Shown here: piece after piece, positions 8,825 through 17,302 of the stretch | How positions within the stretch are numbered: position 1 is the stretch's first letter | How the letters are laid out: the number at the start of each line of letters is the position of its first letter | Source of the DNA: Synechococcus sp. C9 | GTDB taxonomy: Bacteria > Cyanobacteriota > Cyanobacteriia > Gloeomargaritales > Gloeomargaritaceae | DNA: 64,000 nt | Direction: 5' to 3' | Assembly: GCF_022984075.1 (NCBI RefSeq) | Contig: NZ_JALAAD010000001.1 | Coordinates: forward strand, 972,455 to 1,036,454 | Made by a program: the position numbers and the translations under genes | The notes under the pieces: generated by a model | The model's input: only the letters and a program-made list of their open reading frames with translations | Databases searched by the model: none | Told to the model about the DNA's origin: nothing

Positions 8825-9808
8825 CTAAATATCATTGCCATTCAATTCCGATGAACCCGCTCGCACCGCCCGAAACATCCCAAAGCGGCATAACCCGGTG
8901 CCAAAAGCCAATCGCATCAGTAAAAACGTAGGCACTTCCCGCAAGGATTTCACCAAACCCACCACCCCAAACCGGATCAATCCCCCTGGGCGCACCACTC
9001 CCTGCCAAATCGAATCCAGCCAGGAAGGTAGGGTTGGTTCCGTCCAATCCGCCGTGACCACCCGACCCTCGACCCACCCGGTCGCCTCCAAAGCCTCGGC
9101 GAATCCTTCAATACTGGCAAATGCCGGATGTGCCCATTGGTCCAACAACTGCCGCATCACCCATTTTTCCCAAGGACGCAAGGGTTTTTGACGGTCATCC
9201 CGTTGGTTCCAGTCCGCCACCACCAAAATTCCCCCCGGTTTCAGCACCCGCAACAATTCCCGGGCAAATTGCGCCTTATCCGGCATATGGGGTCCCGCTT
9301 CGATGGACCAGACCACATCAAAACTGCCATCGGGAAAGGACAACGCCAGGGCATCCTCCACCTGAAACCGCACGGGTAACCCAGGGGGGGTCAACGCCTG
9401 TGCCCGCCGTACCTGCTGGGGACTGATGGTAATCCCGGTCACATGGAACCCGTAATCCTGCGCCAAAATCCGACTACTGCCCCCAATGCCGCACCCCACA
9501 TCCAACACCGTGGTTCCCGGCGGCAGCTGGTCTAAACCACCCCAGCGCACCATTTCATGGACAAAATCCACCTTGGCTTGGCGAAAATCCTTCCGGCGAG
9601 GGGGAAAACCATAGTGCCCCAGGTGAATATGCTCCCCCCAATAAAATTCCAGAATGCCATCTTGGGTCCACGTGTCGTAGGCAGTCGCCACCGAAGCCGC
9701 CGTTTGATACCGGCGGGGAAATAGCAAATACAACGCCAACCCCAGCAGTAACGCCGCCCCCACCAACCCCAAAATTAGCCCCAAAATCTGCCCAAGCGGT
9801 GTAGCCAT
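8825..9808 (-). CDS. 2-methyl-6-phytyl/solanyl-benzoquinone methyltransferase
   Basis: The SAM-dependent methyltransferase (327 residues) closely follows, as I recall it, the cyanobacterial MPBQ/MSBQ methyltransferase that acts in tocopherol and plastoquinone synthesis (Synechocystis Sll0418 type). It has an N-terminal membrane anchor (about residues 5-25). Next comes AYDTWTQDGILEFYWGEHIH, motif I VLDVGCGIGGSSRILA, and then VTGITISPQQVRRAQ, WSIEAGPHMPDK and VADWNQRDDRQ. The C-terminal REVPTFLLMRLAFG is also family-like. An ATG at 9808 was chosen over an in-frame TTG four codons upstream. It diverges from the aldo/keto reductase gene across 97 bp. Confidence 0.92.
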   Translation of the reverse strand: MATPLGQILGLILGLVGAALLLGLALYLLFPRRYQTAASVATAYDTWTQDGILEFYWGEHIHLGHYGFPPRRKDFRQAKVDFVHEMVRWGGLDQLPPGTTVLDVGCGIGGSSRILAQDYGFHVTGITISPQQVRRAQALTPPGLPVRFQVEDALALSFPDGSFDVVWSIEAGPHMPDKAQFARELLRVLKPGGILVVADWNQRDDRQKPLRPWEKWVMRQLLDQWAHPAFASIEGFAEALEATGWVEGRVVTADWTEPTLPSWLDSIWQGVVRPGGLIRFGVVGLVKSLREVPTFLLMRLAFGTGLCRFGMFRAVRAGSSELNGNDI

Positions 9809-9905
9809 CGTGCATCCCAAGATGTACCCATGTTCCTATTGTGACGCAGTTTCGTTACAAATTGTTATACTTGGCGGCAGAGGGCGTATAACAAAGGATG
9901 TTTTT

Positions 9906-10850
9906 ATGGAAGGGAGTACCCAGACCCGCTATCGCTTGGGGCAGACCGATGTGCAGGTGAGTCCGGTGGGCATTGGCACTTGGGCGTGGGGGGATCAGCT
10001 ATTTTGGGGCTACGGCAAGCAGTACAATGACCAGGATTTGCAAGCGGCTTACCGGGCGAGCATCGAGGGGGGAATTACCTTTTTTGACACGGCGGAAGTG
10101 TATGGGTTGGGGCGGTCAGAGCAATTATTGGGGCAATTTGTGCGGGAGATGGGTCGCTCGGCGGTGATTGCTACTAAATTTATGCCCCTGCCCTGGCGAT
10201 TTTGGCCCCAAACCCTGGTGGATGCCCTGCGCGCCAGCATTCAACGTTTGGGGGTGAATCAGGTGGATTTGTACCAAATTCATTGGCCGGTGCATTTCCC
10301 CGTGTCCCTCGCCAGTTGGATGCACGCCCTGGCGGATGCGGTGGAATTGGGGTTGACCCGCACGGTGGGGGTTTCCAACTATTCCCTCGCCCAGATGCAG
10401 GAAGCCCAGCGGGTGTTGGCGGACCGGGGCATTCCCCTCGCCAGCAACCAGGTGGAGTATAGCTTGATTTGCCGCACCCCGGAGCGCAACGGTTTGTTAA
10501 GTCGTTGTCAGGAATTGGGCATTACCTTGATTGCCTACAGTCCTTTGGGCATGGGGCTTTTGACCGGCAAATATACGGTGGACAACCCGCCGCCCAGTGC
10601 CCGGGGGTTACGCTTCCATCGGGAACGGCTACTGCAGGTACAACCTTTGCAGGGGTTGCTCCAGGAAATCGGGCAACGCTACGGCAAAACCCCGGCGCAG
10701 GTGGCATTAAATTGGGTGATGTGCAAGGGTGCCCTGCCCATTCCCGGTGCTAAAAATGCCCGCCAAGCCCAAGAAAACGCCGGAGCAATGGGGTGGCAAC
10801 TCACGCCTGATGAAGTCCAAGCCCTGGATCAAGCCAGCCCCAACTGGTAG
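9906..10850 (+). CDS. Aldo/keto reductase
   Basis: The 314-residue (beta/alpha)8 NADPH-dependent oxidoreductase carries the catalytic tetrad: Asp and Tyr in FFDTAEVYG, Lys in VIATKF and His in YQIHWP. The late segments GALPIPGAKNARQAQENAG bind the cofactor phosphate. Substrate cannot be read from sequence. The start ATG at 9906 follows a short purine-rich stretch. The frame is open 32 codons further upstream but that part overlaps the divergent promoter region. It stands alone, 10 nt from the convergent stress-protein gene. Confidence 0.9.
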   Translation: MEGSTQTRYRLGQTDVQVSPVGIGTWAWGDQLFWGYGKQYNDQDLQAAYRASIEGGITFFDTAEVYGLGRSEQLLGQFVREMGRSAVIATKFMPLPWRFWPQTLVDALRASIQRLGVNQVDLYQIHWPVHFPVSLASWMHALADAVELGLTRTVGVSNYSLAQMQEAQRVLADRGIPLASNQVEYSLICRTPERNGLLSRCQELGITLIAYSPLGMGLLTGKYTVDNPPPSARGLRFHRERLLQVQPLQGLLQEIGQRYGKTPAQVALNWVMCKGALPIPGAKNARQAQENAGAMGWQLTPDEVQALDQASPNW

Positions 10851-10860
10851 GGGTTCAAAG

Positions 10861-11736
10861 TCACTTATCCGGGCTGGAAAAGAGAATCAAGGGATAGGGA
10901 ATGCGGCGCAACAATTCCCCGCCCAGGGAAGGGGAAATATCCCACAGTTTGGTCATGTGGGCCTCGGTGAGGGTCACGGCACTGATGTCCAACATCTGCG
11001 CCAGGGTCATACAGGCTTCCACCGGGTTGCCCGTCCGCACATGGGTATAGACCTGGGGAATGTGGGGGGACAACTGCGCCGCCACCGCCTGCAATTCCTG
11101 TTCCGCCCGTCGGATTTCCTGGGGGTCAGGGTCAAAATCCCGGCGAATTGGGTCTTCCACCACCCACACCAGATGACAACATTCCACCCGGGGCACGGGG
11201 GTTTTTTGCACCTGCGCCAACACACTCTCCAATAAATGTTGGGACTCCGGGCGACCCCGATAGGGCAACATCAAATGGTAAAACAGATGGCGGCACCGCA
11301 AATCCAACTCCTCCGCCGTCAACACCTGCACCAACTGGGGACGGATCACCATCAGGGGAATCTCACACTTACGCATGATATTGAGCGCATCACTCCCCAC
11401 AAACTTTTCCGCCAGGGCATTGCGCTGTTGGGTGCCCACGAGGATCAAATCCGCTTCCACCTCCTGCGCCGCCTGCACCACCACTTCCGCCGGTTTCCCC
11501 GAACGAATCACCCGTTGCGCCTGCACCCCACCCGTGTCTGTGGGCAAGGTTAACGTGGCTGATGCCGCCGCCAGTGCCTCCGTATCCTCCCGTACCCGCA
11601 CCCCCACATCCCGGTAGGGCACCCCATGCACAAAGGTCACCGCCTCCACCCCCCCCGCCCCCAAAGCTGGGAGAAAATGGCTGAATCGGTACAAGCCATC
11701 CCGCAAATCTGTGGCAATAACCAATCGCTTGAACAC
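10861..11736 (-). CDS. Tandem universal stress protein (UspA family)
   Basis: The 291-residue protein consists of two Usp folds. Domain 1 (about 1-135) starts FKRLVIATDLRDG and includes DLILVGTQQRNALAEKFVGS, close to the ATP-binding G2xG9xGS pattern. Domain 2 (about 150-290) contains VEDPIRRDFDPD and ISAVTLTEAHMTKLWDISPS and lacks a clear nucleotide loop. The start codon is GTG. Downstream it converges on the aldo/keto reductase gene. It is likely cytosolic. The stress signal is not evident from the DNA. Confidence 0.87.
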   Translation of the reverse strand: MFKRLVIATDLRDGLYRFSHFLPALGAGGVEAVTFVHGVPYRDVGVRVREDTEALAAASATLTLPTDTGGVQAQRVIRSGKPAEVVVQAAQEVEADLILVGTQQRNALAEKFVGSDALNIMRKCEIPLMVIRPQLVQVLTAEELDLRCRHLFYHLMLPYRGRPESQHLLESVLAQVQKTPVPRVECCHLVWVVEDPIRRDFDPDPQEIRRAEQELQAVAAQLSPHIPQVYTHVRTGNPVEACMTLAQMLDISAVTLTEAHMTKLWDISPSLGGELLRRIPYPLILFSSPDK

Positions 11737-12001
11737 CCTACACCCCCACTGGCGTCAACCCGCTGTGATTGACTACGCCTGGCTGTGAGCAGTTTAACAT
11801 ACCTGTAGGGACAGTGCTTGCGACTATTCCCATGTTTATTCCTAATGCCCTGGATGCATCCTGATTAATTATTGTAAAGCACGAAATACCGGGATAATAT
11901 GCCTGCAACTCTTAATTTTTTAAGCATAATTTTTAAGCATAAAATTCCCGATCATCACTTAGGTGAAATTGCCCTATATGCTGAGCGGTGGTCATCACTT
12001 T

Positions 12002-12955
12002 TTACCTGGGCACCGGCACCTGTGCCAATATATTTTGAATCACCGTATCCACTTTTAGCCCCTCCAATTGGGCTTCCGGGCGCAATAATAACCGATGGCG
12101 CAGGAGGGGTAACGCCACCGATTTCACATCATCCGGGGTGACAAATTCCCGTCCTTGGATCGCCGCCTGTGCCCGACTGCTGGCTAACCACACCACCGCC
12201 GCCCGGGGGGAAGCTCCCAGGGAAACGTCCGGGTGTTGACGGGTGCGTTGAACCAAATGCAAGAGATAATCCACAAGGTTATCACTCACCACAATTTGGC
12301 TTAAAATTTGACGGCATTCTAACAGTTCCTGCACCGTTGTCAGGGGATGGAGTAAGGCTAAATGTGCCGGTTTCCCCAGCCCGGAAAACTCACTTTTCAG
12401 CATCTTTTTTTCACTTTCTAAATCAGGATAATCCACAACTAATTTGAATAAAAAGCGGTCTAATTGGGCTTCGGGCAGGGGATAGGTGCCTTCAAATTCC
12501 AGGGAGTTTTGCGTGGCAATGACCCAAAAAAAATCCGATAGGGGGCGGGTTTGACCGTCTAAAGTCACCTGTTGTTCCTGCATGGCTTCGAGTAAAGCGG
12601 CTTGGGTTTTGGGGGGCGTGCGATTGATTTCATCCGCCAGTAAAATCTGGGTAAAAATCGGTCCCGGTTGAAAAGTAAACCGAGCGACGTTGGCATCAAA
12701 AATACTGGTACCCAAAATATCCGCAGGTAAAATATCCGGGGTCAGTTGGATGCGCTGAAAATCCGCCTGAATCAAGCGAGCCAAGGTGCGAACCAACAGG
12801 GTTTTGCCCGTCCCCGGCACCCCTTCAATAATCAGATGCCCCCCCGCCAGACCTGCCACCAGCAATTGCTCCACCAGTGCCGTTTGCCCAACAATCACCT
12901 GATTGAGCGCATGCCGCAGGCGAGAAAACACCGTCATTACCCTTGTCGCATCCAT
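12002..12955 (-). CDS. MoxR-family AAA+ ATPase
   Basis: The 317-residue ATPase has Walker A GVPGTGKTLLVRTLA near residue 44, Walker B ILLADEINRTPPK and the following QAALLEAMQEQQVTLDG, plus the C-terminal lid with LGASPRAAVVWLASSRA. MoxR proteins act as chaperones that assemble or activate metal or VWA-domain partners. No VWA gene is adjacent here, so the client is unknown. A 265-nt spacer with no visible feature, apart from a short TTTTTAAGCATA direct repeat, separates it from the Usp gene. Confidence 0.9.
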   Translation of the reverse strand: MDATRVMTVFSRLRHALNQVIVGQTALVEQLLVAGLAGGHLIIEGVPGTGKTLLVRTLARLIQADFQRIQLTPDILPADILGTSIFDANVARFTFQPGPIFTQILLADEINRTPPKTQAALLEAMQEQQVTLDGQTRPLSDFFWVIATQNSLEFEGTYPLPEAQLDRFLFKLVVDYPDLESEKKMLKSEFSGLGKPAHLALLHPLTTVQELLECRQILSQIVVSDNLVDYLLHLVQRTRQHPDVSLGASPRAAVVWLASSRAQAAIQGREFVTPDDVKSVALPLLRHRLLLRPEAQLEGLKVDTVIQNILAQVPVPR

Positions 12956-13183
12956 GTTTGCCCCCAGGTGTAGTCCCCATTGCCAATCCTAGGGCAAAAT
13001 GCTCCAGACCCCATGCTTTGGGGTTGTGGGTCCCATTTACCTATAGCTCCGGCGGGATCAAGCGGGTTCAATCCGGCAATAAGCCATCTGCCCAGCACCA
13101 GGATTGATATTGATAAAATACATTTGAACCAAAGCGATGCCCACTGCGTATTCTGGATAAGTATTCATTCCCCCGCCCGCCCT

Positions 13184-13897
13184 ATGAAATTAACGGACTT
13201 CTTACGGCTGATTCACCCGACCCTAACGGTGATTGTGGTTTTTCCTTTGATTGGCATGGTCAGCAATTTGGCTTGGCAAACCATGCAACGTCGCCGCCAA
13301 ACTAAGGACGGGGGCAAAAGTAAAATTCCCCCGATGGTGGGTCCAGAACACGCAAAATTGGGACGCTGGCTCACGGGTTCGGTAGTGGGTTCGGTGCTGA
13401 TTGGAGTGATGATCCCAATTACCAAAAATATCCTCAAGAAAAATGTTTGGAGTACCAATCCCACTCAAGTCGTTTTAATTGGGTTATTCCTGGTGGGAAC
13501 CATTGCGGCTTTGATTGCCCTTTATTACGCTCAAAAAAAGGTTTGGCGGGCGGTTTTTGCCACCCTCACTGGCGTGGGTTTAGTCGTTTTGGGTGCCCAA
13601 GATGGGGTATGGCGACGGGGTTTTGAATGGTGGGTTTCCCATTACTATTACGGCATCACGGCGGCTTTGTTAATGGTGTTTTCCCTGGCGATTTTACCAG
13701 ATATTTATCAAGACCGTACTCACACCTGGCGGAAGGTACATATTGCCCTCAATACGCTTGCCCTATTATTATTCATCGGTCAGGGATTTACCGGCACCCG
13801 GGATTTGCTAGAAATTCCTTTGAGTTGGCAGGAACCCGCTGTTTATTCCTGTGATTTTGTTAATCTCACCTGTCCCCAAGGTCAACCCCAGCCTTGA
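13184..13897 (+). CDS. DUF4079 family membrane protein
   Basis: The 237-residue protein begins MKLTDFLRLIHPTLTVIVVF, a start typical of DUF4079 proteins of cyanobacteria. Helices are visible at about 12-28, 62-80, 92-112, 117-133, 144-162 and 178-195. A loop with HAKLGRWLTGSVVG resembles haem b-type membrane proteins and has conserved His, but I would not claim haem binding. The ATG at 13184 was chosen because the upstream part of the open frame is not protein-like. It is monocistronic. Function unknown. Confidence 0.72.
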   Translation: MKLTDFLRLIHPTLTVIVVFPLIGMVSNLAWQTMQRRRQTKDGGKSKIPPMVGPEHAKLGRWLTGSVVGSVLIGVMIPITKNILKKNVWSTNPTQVVLIGLFLVGTIAALIALYYAQKKVWRAVFATLTGVGLVVLGAQDGVWRRGFEWWVSHYYYGITAALLMVFSLAILPDIYQDRTHTWRKVHIALNTLALLLFIGQGFTGTRDLLEIPLSWQEPAVYSCDFVNLTCPQGQPQP

Positions 13898-14549
13898 CTT
13901 CTTTTTTACCAATTGAGGTGATTTTGGTGAGAGCGTAACGGATTGGTGGATGATGATCATCACCGCCGCAAAATAGGCGTGAATGGTATTTTATTGAACA
14001 TCTACTAACATTTGTGTTCTCTCCATCTCCACCGGCAAAACCTGCTGGGCGGTCTTAAGTAAAACGGAAAAAAAAAGTAATTACGGATAGCTTAAACATT
14101 CATCAAGCTGATAGCTTACAGGACAAAACCATATAGCAATCCTCAACCATTAAGCAACAAAAATTCGCCAGAACCAAGAACGGGGGCTACGCCCCTGCGA
14201 CCCCTGTTCCATTCTCAGTTAGGATTGCTATAGCATTATATTTGGCAATTTTACTCAATTAACGTACAGAAATTTTGCAGAAATGTAAGTATGGGGGCAT
14301 TGCCCTTGCAACCCCTATTTACGGGTAATTATTAAAACATCTTTTTCATGAATCCTCACTGTTTCGTAAATTTTTTGGCAAATTTGCCATCCTACTCCCT
14401 AGTCATAGGAAAACCATAATTCCCTGGGGATGTAAGTCAATAAAAGTGCCCTGATAGGTAGCCTGGATTGCGGGGAATGTGGTATCGTAAGATTTACAAG
14501 TGCGTTCTTTATATCCATCACAACTTCAACCCATTTTCCCGTAACTGCT
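13898..14549. other. 652-nt gene-free spacer with one family B element and a core fragment
   Basis: Apart from the B element at 14132-14232 and a partial core (GGGGGCATTGCCCTTGCAACC, around 14292-14313) I see no ORF of useful length, no tRNA and no strong terminator. A short inverted repeat GATGATGATCATC occurs near 13950. Confidence 0.5.
14132..14232. repeat. Family B MITE-like element
   Basis: It has near-perfect terminal inverted repeats TATAGCAATCCT / AGGATTGCTATA. The core appears in the reverse orientation (CCAGAACCAAGAACGGGGGC, then TACGCCCCTGCGACCCCTG). It is about 101 bp with no coding capacity. Confidence 0.8.
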
Positions 14550-15185
14550 ATGAGTGATAATGCCGTTGTTGATTTGGGACACAGTGACCTCTGGCTCCGA
14601 GGCTTATTAACCGTGGCCTGGGCGGATGGAAATTATACGGATGAGGAAAAAACCTTGGTTAAGGATTTATTAGGCAATAATGAAATAGATAATTTTGAAC
14701 CCCTGAAACCCCAGGAATTGGCAGATATATTTAGCCCGGATGACCCGAAAATTGATGATTTTTTACGAACTGCCGTGATGGTGGCGATTGCCGATGGTAC
14801 CTATTCGGAATCGGAAGACCAATTACTACAGGAATTTTGCCAAACGCTGGGGCGTTCTAGTGATATTTTGTCGGGTTTGAAAGCAACATTAGTGAAACGG
14901 GAAGGGGAACAATGCGTTCCCAGTGAAGAAGCACACCATGACCTCCTTGATCCCGTGCGAACATGGCTCGATCAAATGCAAATTCATGACCCCAAGGTTG
15001 CCCGTTTTCTCTGTCGAATGATTCCAGCGCAATGCCCTTTTGAGCGGGATGTGGTTTTATTCGGTCGCAAAATCGTTCACATTCCCCCCATGTGCAAACT
15101 GAATCCCCTTTATGAACAATTGGTCGGCTTGCGATTTCGGGCCCTTTCCTATCTGGCAGAGCAGGGAGAAGACGTACCCAACTGA
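14550..15185 (+). CDS. TerB-like domain fused to a Mo-nitro_C domain
   Basis: In this 211-residue protein, residues about 10-115 form a TerB-like helical domain with two acidic repeats (VAWADGNYTDEE and VAIADGTYSESEDQ). The C-terminal about 80 residues match the 'Mo-dependent nitrogenase C-terminal' family: CPFERDVVLFGRKIVHIPPM followed by CKLNPLYEQLVGLRFRAL. That domain is annotated by similarity only and occurs in non-diazotrophic cyanobacteria, so it is not evidence for nitrogen fixation. No nif genes are nearby. Composition is AT-richer than neighbours. Confidence 0.8.
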   Translation: MSDNAVVDLGHSDLWLRGLLTVAWADGNYTDEEKTLVKDLLGNNEIDNFEPLKPQELADIFSPDDPKIDDFLRTAVMVAIADGTYSESEDQLLQEFCQTLGRSSDILSGLKATLVKREGEQCVPSEEAHHDLLDPVRTWLDQMQIHDPKVARFLCRMIPAQCPFERDVVLFGRKIVHIPPMCKLNPLYEQLVGLRFRALSYLAEQGEDVPN

Positions 15186-15231
15186 TGCTTATCTTATTGA
15201 CGCAATAAAACCGGCAAATTAGAAACAGTTC

Positions 15232-15390
15232 TATAGCGATCCTACTTGATTTACATTAGGGCACCTATATTTAATTTATTGTCACCACTGGCAGATTATT
15301 TCGCTGAGATACCCATATTATTGAGAACCACAGACGGGGGCTACGCCCCTGCAACCTATTTTTAGAGATGCCCATTAGCGGCATTGCTGT
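15232..15390. repeat. Composite repeat: family A element inside a family B element
   Basis: The left arm of a B element (TATAGCGATCCTACTTGATT) is interrupted by a family A element running from GGGCACCTATAT to AGAGATGCCC, about 115 bp. B-like sequence (TTAGCGGCATTGCTG) follows. ATTA flanks the A element on both sides, as expected for a short AT-rich target duplication. Confidence 0.6.
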
Positions 15391-15651
15391 CCAAGTAATT
15401 GTTTATTATTACAATATTATTGCAATCAACACCATGCCTTCCCAAGAGAGTGGATACCATTCCAGACGGTAGGCTCTCTAACGTCTAGGGAGTAAATTCC
15501 TGCAAAGCTTTATCTGATGGATATTTGAGCAATATCTAACCCTACATTCACCCGTCACGCTTCTCCCTAGAGAAGTAAAGCCACCTATCGCCACAGAGTC
15601 CTTGGTACCATTTCTTAAGCATTACAAAGAGAGCGTTACCTGCCTTATGTA

Positions 15652-15771
15652 TATAGCAGTCCTAAATGAGAATGGAACAGGGGTCGCAGGGCACCGCCCC
15701 GTACTTGGTTCTGGAAAATTTTTGTATGCCTACGGCACGCAAGCTAATGTAAATCAAGTAGGATTGCTATA
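15652..15771. repeat. Family B MITE-like element, full-length reference copy
   Basis: This is the clearest complete B copy, 120 bp. It runs from TATAGCAGTCCTAAATGAG through GGGGTCGCAGGGCACCGCCC, GTACTTGGTTCTGGAAAA and GTATGCCTACGGCACGCAAG to AAATCAAGTAGGATTGCTATA (final 21 bases, ends matching the left terminus in reverse complement). Confidence 0.85.
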
Positions 15772-16040
15772 TCTGATAGTGGTATTGATGCTCGCAATAT
15801 GGCTATGGCTACGTTAACGTTCCCAACACTAGGGGCATGATCGTCTCAGTGACCTTGACAGTTGCTCCCTGGAACTTTCAAATACCCTATCAACAAGCGT
15901 TTCATCTCCCCTCGTTAAAATGTATTCCTTTATACGGTTTTAGCCACAAACTCGGCAGAGCCAAATGGGAACTTGACATAATTTTTTGTGTGTTGTATTT
16001 TTTTTTCATGTCCTAGGATTTATGAATGTGAGGTAAAACA

Positions 16041-17030
16041 ATGTTCAAGATCAGAAGCTATTCATCTGCAATTGGCGGAATCATTTTATTCCTAGGTATT
16101 TTATACAATCCAAATATTCGAGCCTGGGCGCAAGGGGTTGGTATAGAGCAGATTCAGGTACAGACAAAGAGGCGGGTAGCTGTATTAGATTTTGATTTTG
16201 CAAGTACAGGGGTAACTGGTTTAGGATTGTCAGGCTCGGTAGGACCAGCAAAGGCTATCAGTGATCTTTTAACCAATCGGCTTGTACAGAATGGAACCTA
16301 TATTGTAATTGAACGGAGTAGAATTAACCAAATTTTAGCAGAACAAAATCTGGGTTCATCGGGTCGAATTGAACTAGCAACAGCCGCCCAAGTGGGACGT
16401 TTACTTGGAGCAGATGTAGTAGTTATTGGAACAATTACTCAGTTTGGTGTGCAGGAATCAAAATCGGCCACAAACTACGGAATCTTTAATATTGTCAATG
16501 TGACACAGAGACAACAGGCAGATGTCAAACTTACCGCTCGAATTGTCAGTACAAGTACTGCAGAAATTTTGGGTGTTGCTGAGGGGGTGGGAACGGTGGA
16601 GCATACCAGCGGTGGGACAATGGTAGGACAAATCGGCAGTGTAAATGTTACAGATGCGCGGGACAAAATTCTGAATGAGGCGGCAGAGCAAGCGATTAGT
16701 CAGGTGGTTGAAAAAATTGCTCAACAAGAATCTGTTATTGCCGCACTACCAATTTTATTACCGGACGTGGTTGCTATTGTTGCAGATGTAACTCTAAAGC
16801 AAGTTATCGTCAATAAAGGCGCAAAAGATGGTCTCAAACCAGGAATGATACTCTCTGTAGAGCGGGTTGTACGAGAGGTTAAAGACCCACAGACGGGTAA
16901 AGTCTTAACCAGAAGTACCCAACCTATAGGACGAATACAGTTAACCAAAGTAGAGGCTAACTCGGCAACTGGACAAATTCTGGCTGGTCAAGGGCTGAAA
17001 ATCGGCGATCTTGCCAAACCAACGCAGTAA
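16041..17030 (+). CDS. CsgG-like secreted/lipid-associated protein
   Basis: The 329-residue protein has an N-terminal signal-like helix (residues about 9-30, ending RAWAQG). It continues KRRVAVLDFDFASTG, the start of the CsgG/FlgT-type domain. Further family features are NGTYIVIERSRINQILAEQN and GRLLGADVVVIGTITQFG. A C-terminal part (about 235-329) with VNKGAKDGLKPGMILSVER looks like a FlgT-C-type beta domain. There is no lipobox cysteine, unlike E. coli CsgG, so the mature protein is probably periplasmic. No curli genes are adjacent. The gene is AT-rich compared with glgC next door. Confidence 0.8.
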   Translation: MFKIRSYSSAIGGIILFLGILYNPNIRAWAQGVGIEQIQVQTKRRVAVLDFDFASTGVTGLGLSGSVGPAKAISDLLTNRLVQNGTYIVIERSRINQILAEQNLGSSGRIELATAAQVGRLLGADVVVIGTITQFGVQESKSATNYGIFNIVNVTQRQQADVKLTARIVSTSTAEILGVAEGVGTVEHTSGGTMVGQIGSVNVTDARDKILNEAAEQAISQVVEKIAQQESVIAALPILLPDVVAIVADVTLKQVIVNKGAKDGLKPGMILSVERVVREVKDPQTGKVLTRSTQPIGRIQLTKVEANSATGQILAGQGLKIGDLAKPTQ

Positions 17031-17049
17031 ATTGTTTCGCCCTTATTAG

Positions 17050-17154
17050 TATAGCCAAACACACAGAGGTTGACCTAAATCTGGGTCACAGGGCACCGCC
17101 CCGCCCTGGTTTTTAGGGTATTTTGTAACGACAAAGTTACCCTGTTTAGCTATA
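17050..17154. repeat. MITE-like element, B-related with different ends
   Basis: The ends are TATAGCCAAAC and GTTTAGCTATA. Between them lies a core GGGTCACAGGGCACCGCCCC then GCCCTGGTTTTTAGGG. The core is that of families A and B but the terminal repeats differ, suggesting a further variant. Confidence 0.6.
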
Positions 17155-17242
17155 TCTCATAAGAACCCTATAGGGATGAGATATTGGGGGTGAATCTATT
17201 AGATAAATATGAAATATGTTATAACACTGGAATAGGTGCTCT

Positions 17243-17280
17243 TGTCAGGGGTGCCATCTCGGGGGACACTGGTACTGACA
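17243..17280 (+). promoter_or_regulatory. Hairpin in the glgC leader
   Basis: TGTCAG (17243-17248) pairs with CTGACA (17275-17280), continued by TGCC/GGTA after a GGG bulge. The hairpin ends 8 nt before the SD GGGGAGG that serves the glgC ATG at 17303. Pairing is seen directly. A regulatory role is speculative. Confidence 0.35.
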
Positions 17281-17302
17281 ACCGCAAGGGGAGGCGAAAA
17301 CC

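Larger units (their letters stand above)
15186..16040. other. 855-nt gene-free spacer with nested repeats
   Basis: It contains the A-in-B composite at 15232-15390 and a full B element at 15652-15771. The rest (15391-15651 and 15772-16040) shows no recognisable RNA or terminator. A 59-codon frame at 15837-16016 exists but has no support. Confidence 0.5.

Noticed and set aside
12978-13082. tRNA-like piece with GGGTTCAATCC and ATTGCC/GGCAAT possible acceptor
   Set aside because: The distance between the arms (about 100 nt) and lack of D-arm and anticodon stem do not fit a tRNA. No SRP or tmRNA signature either.
12980-13183. 68-codon upstream extension of the DUF4079 gene
   Set aside because: Composition is not protein-like and the family starts at MKLTDFLRLIHP.
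14900-15185. Mo-nitro_C domain as a sign of nitrogen fixation
   Set aside because: The domain is widespread in non-diazotrophs and no nif genes are present.
15602-15817. 71-codon open frame on the plus strand
   Set aside because: It runs straight through the family B element at 15652-15771, and its translation is the repeat core in one frame, as in other copies.
15837-16016. 59-codon frame MIVSVTLTVAPWNFQIPYQQ... upstream of the CsgG-like gene
   Set aside because: No SD, no recognisable family, and it lies in an AT-rich gene-poor spacer. Kept out for lack of support although it cannot be excluded.
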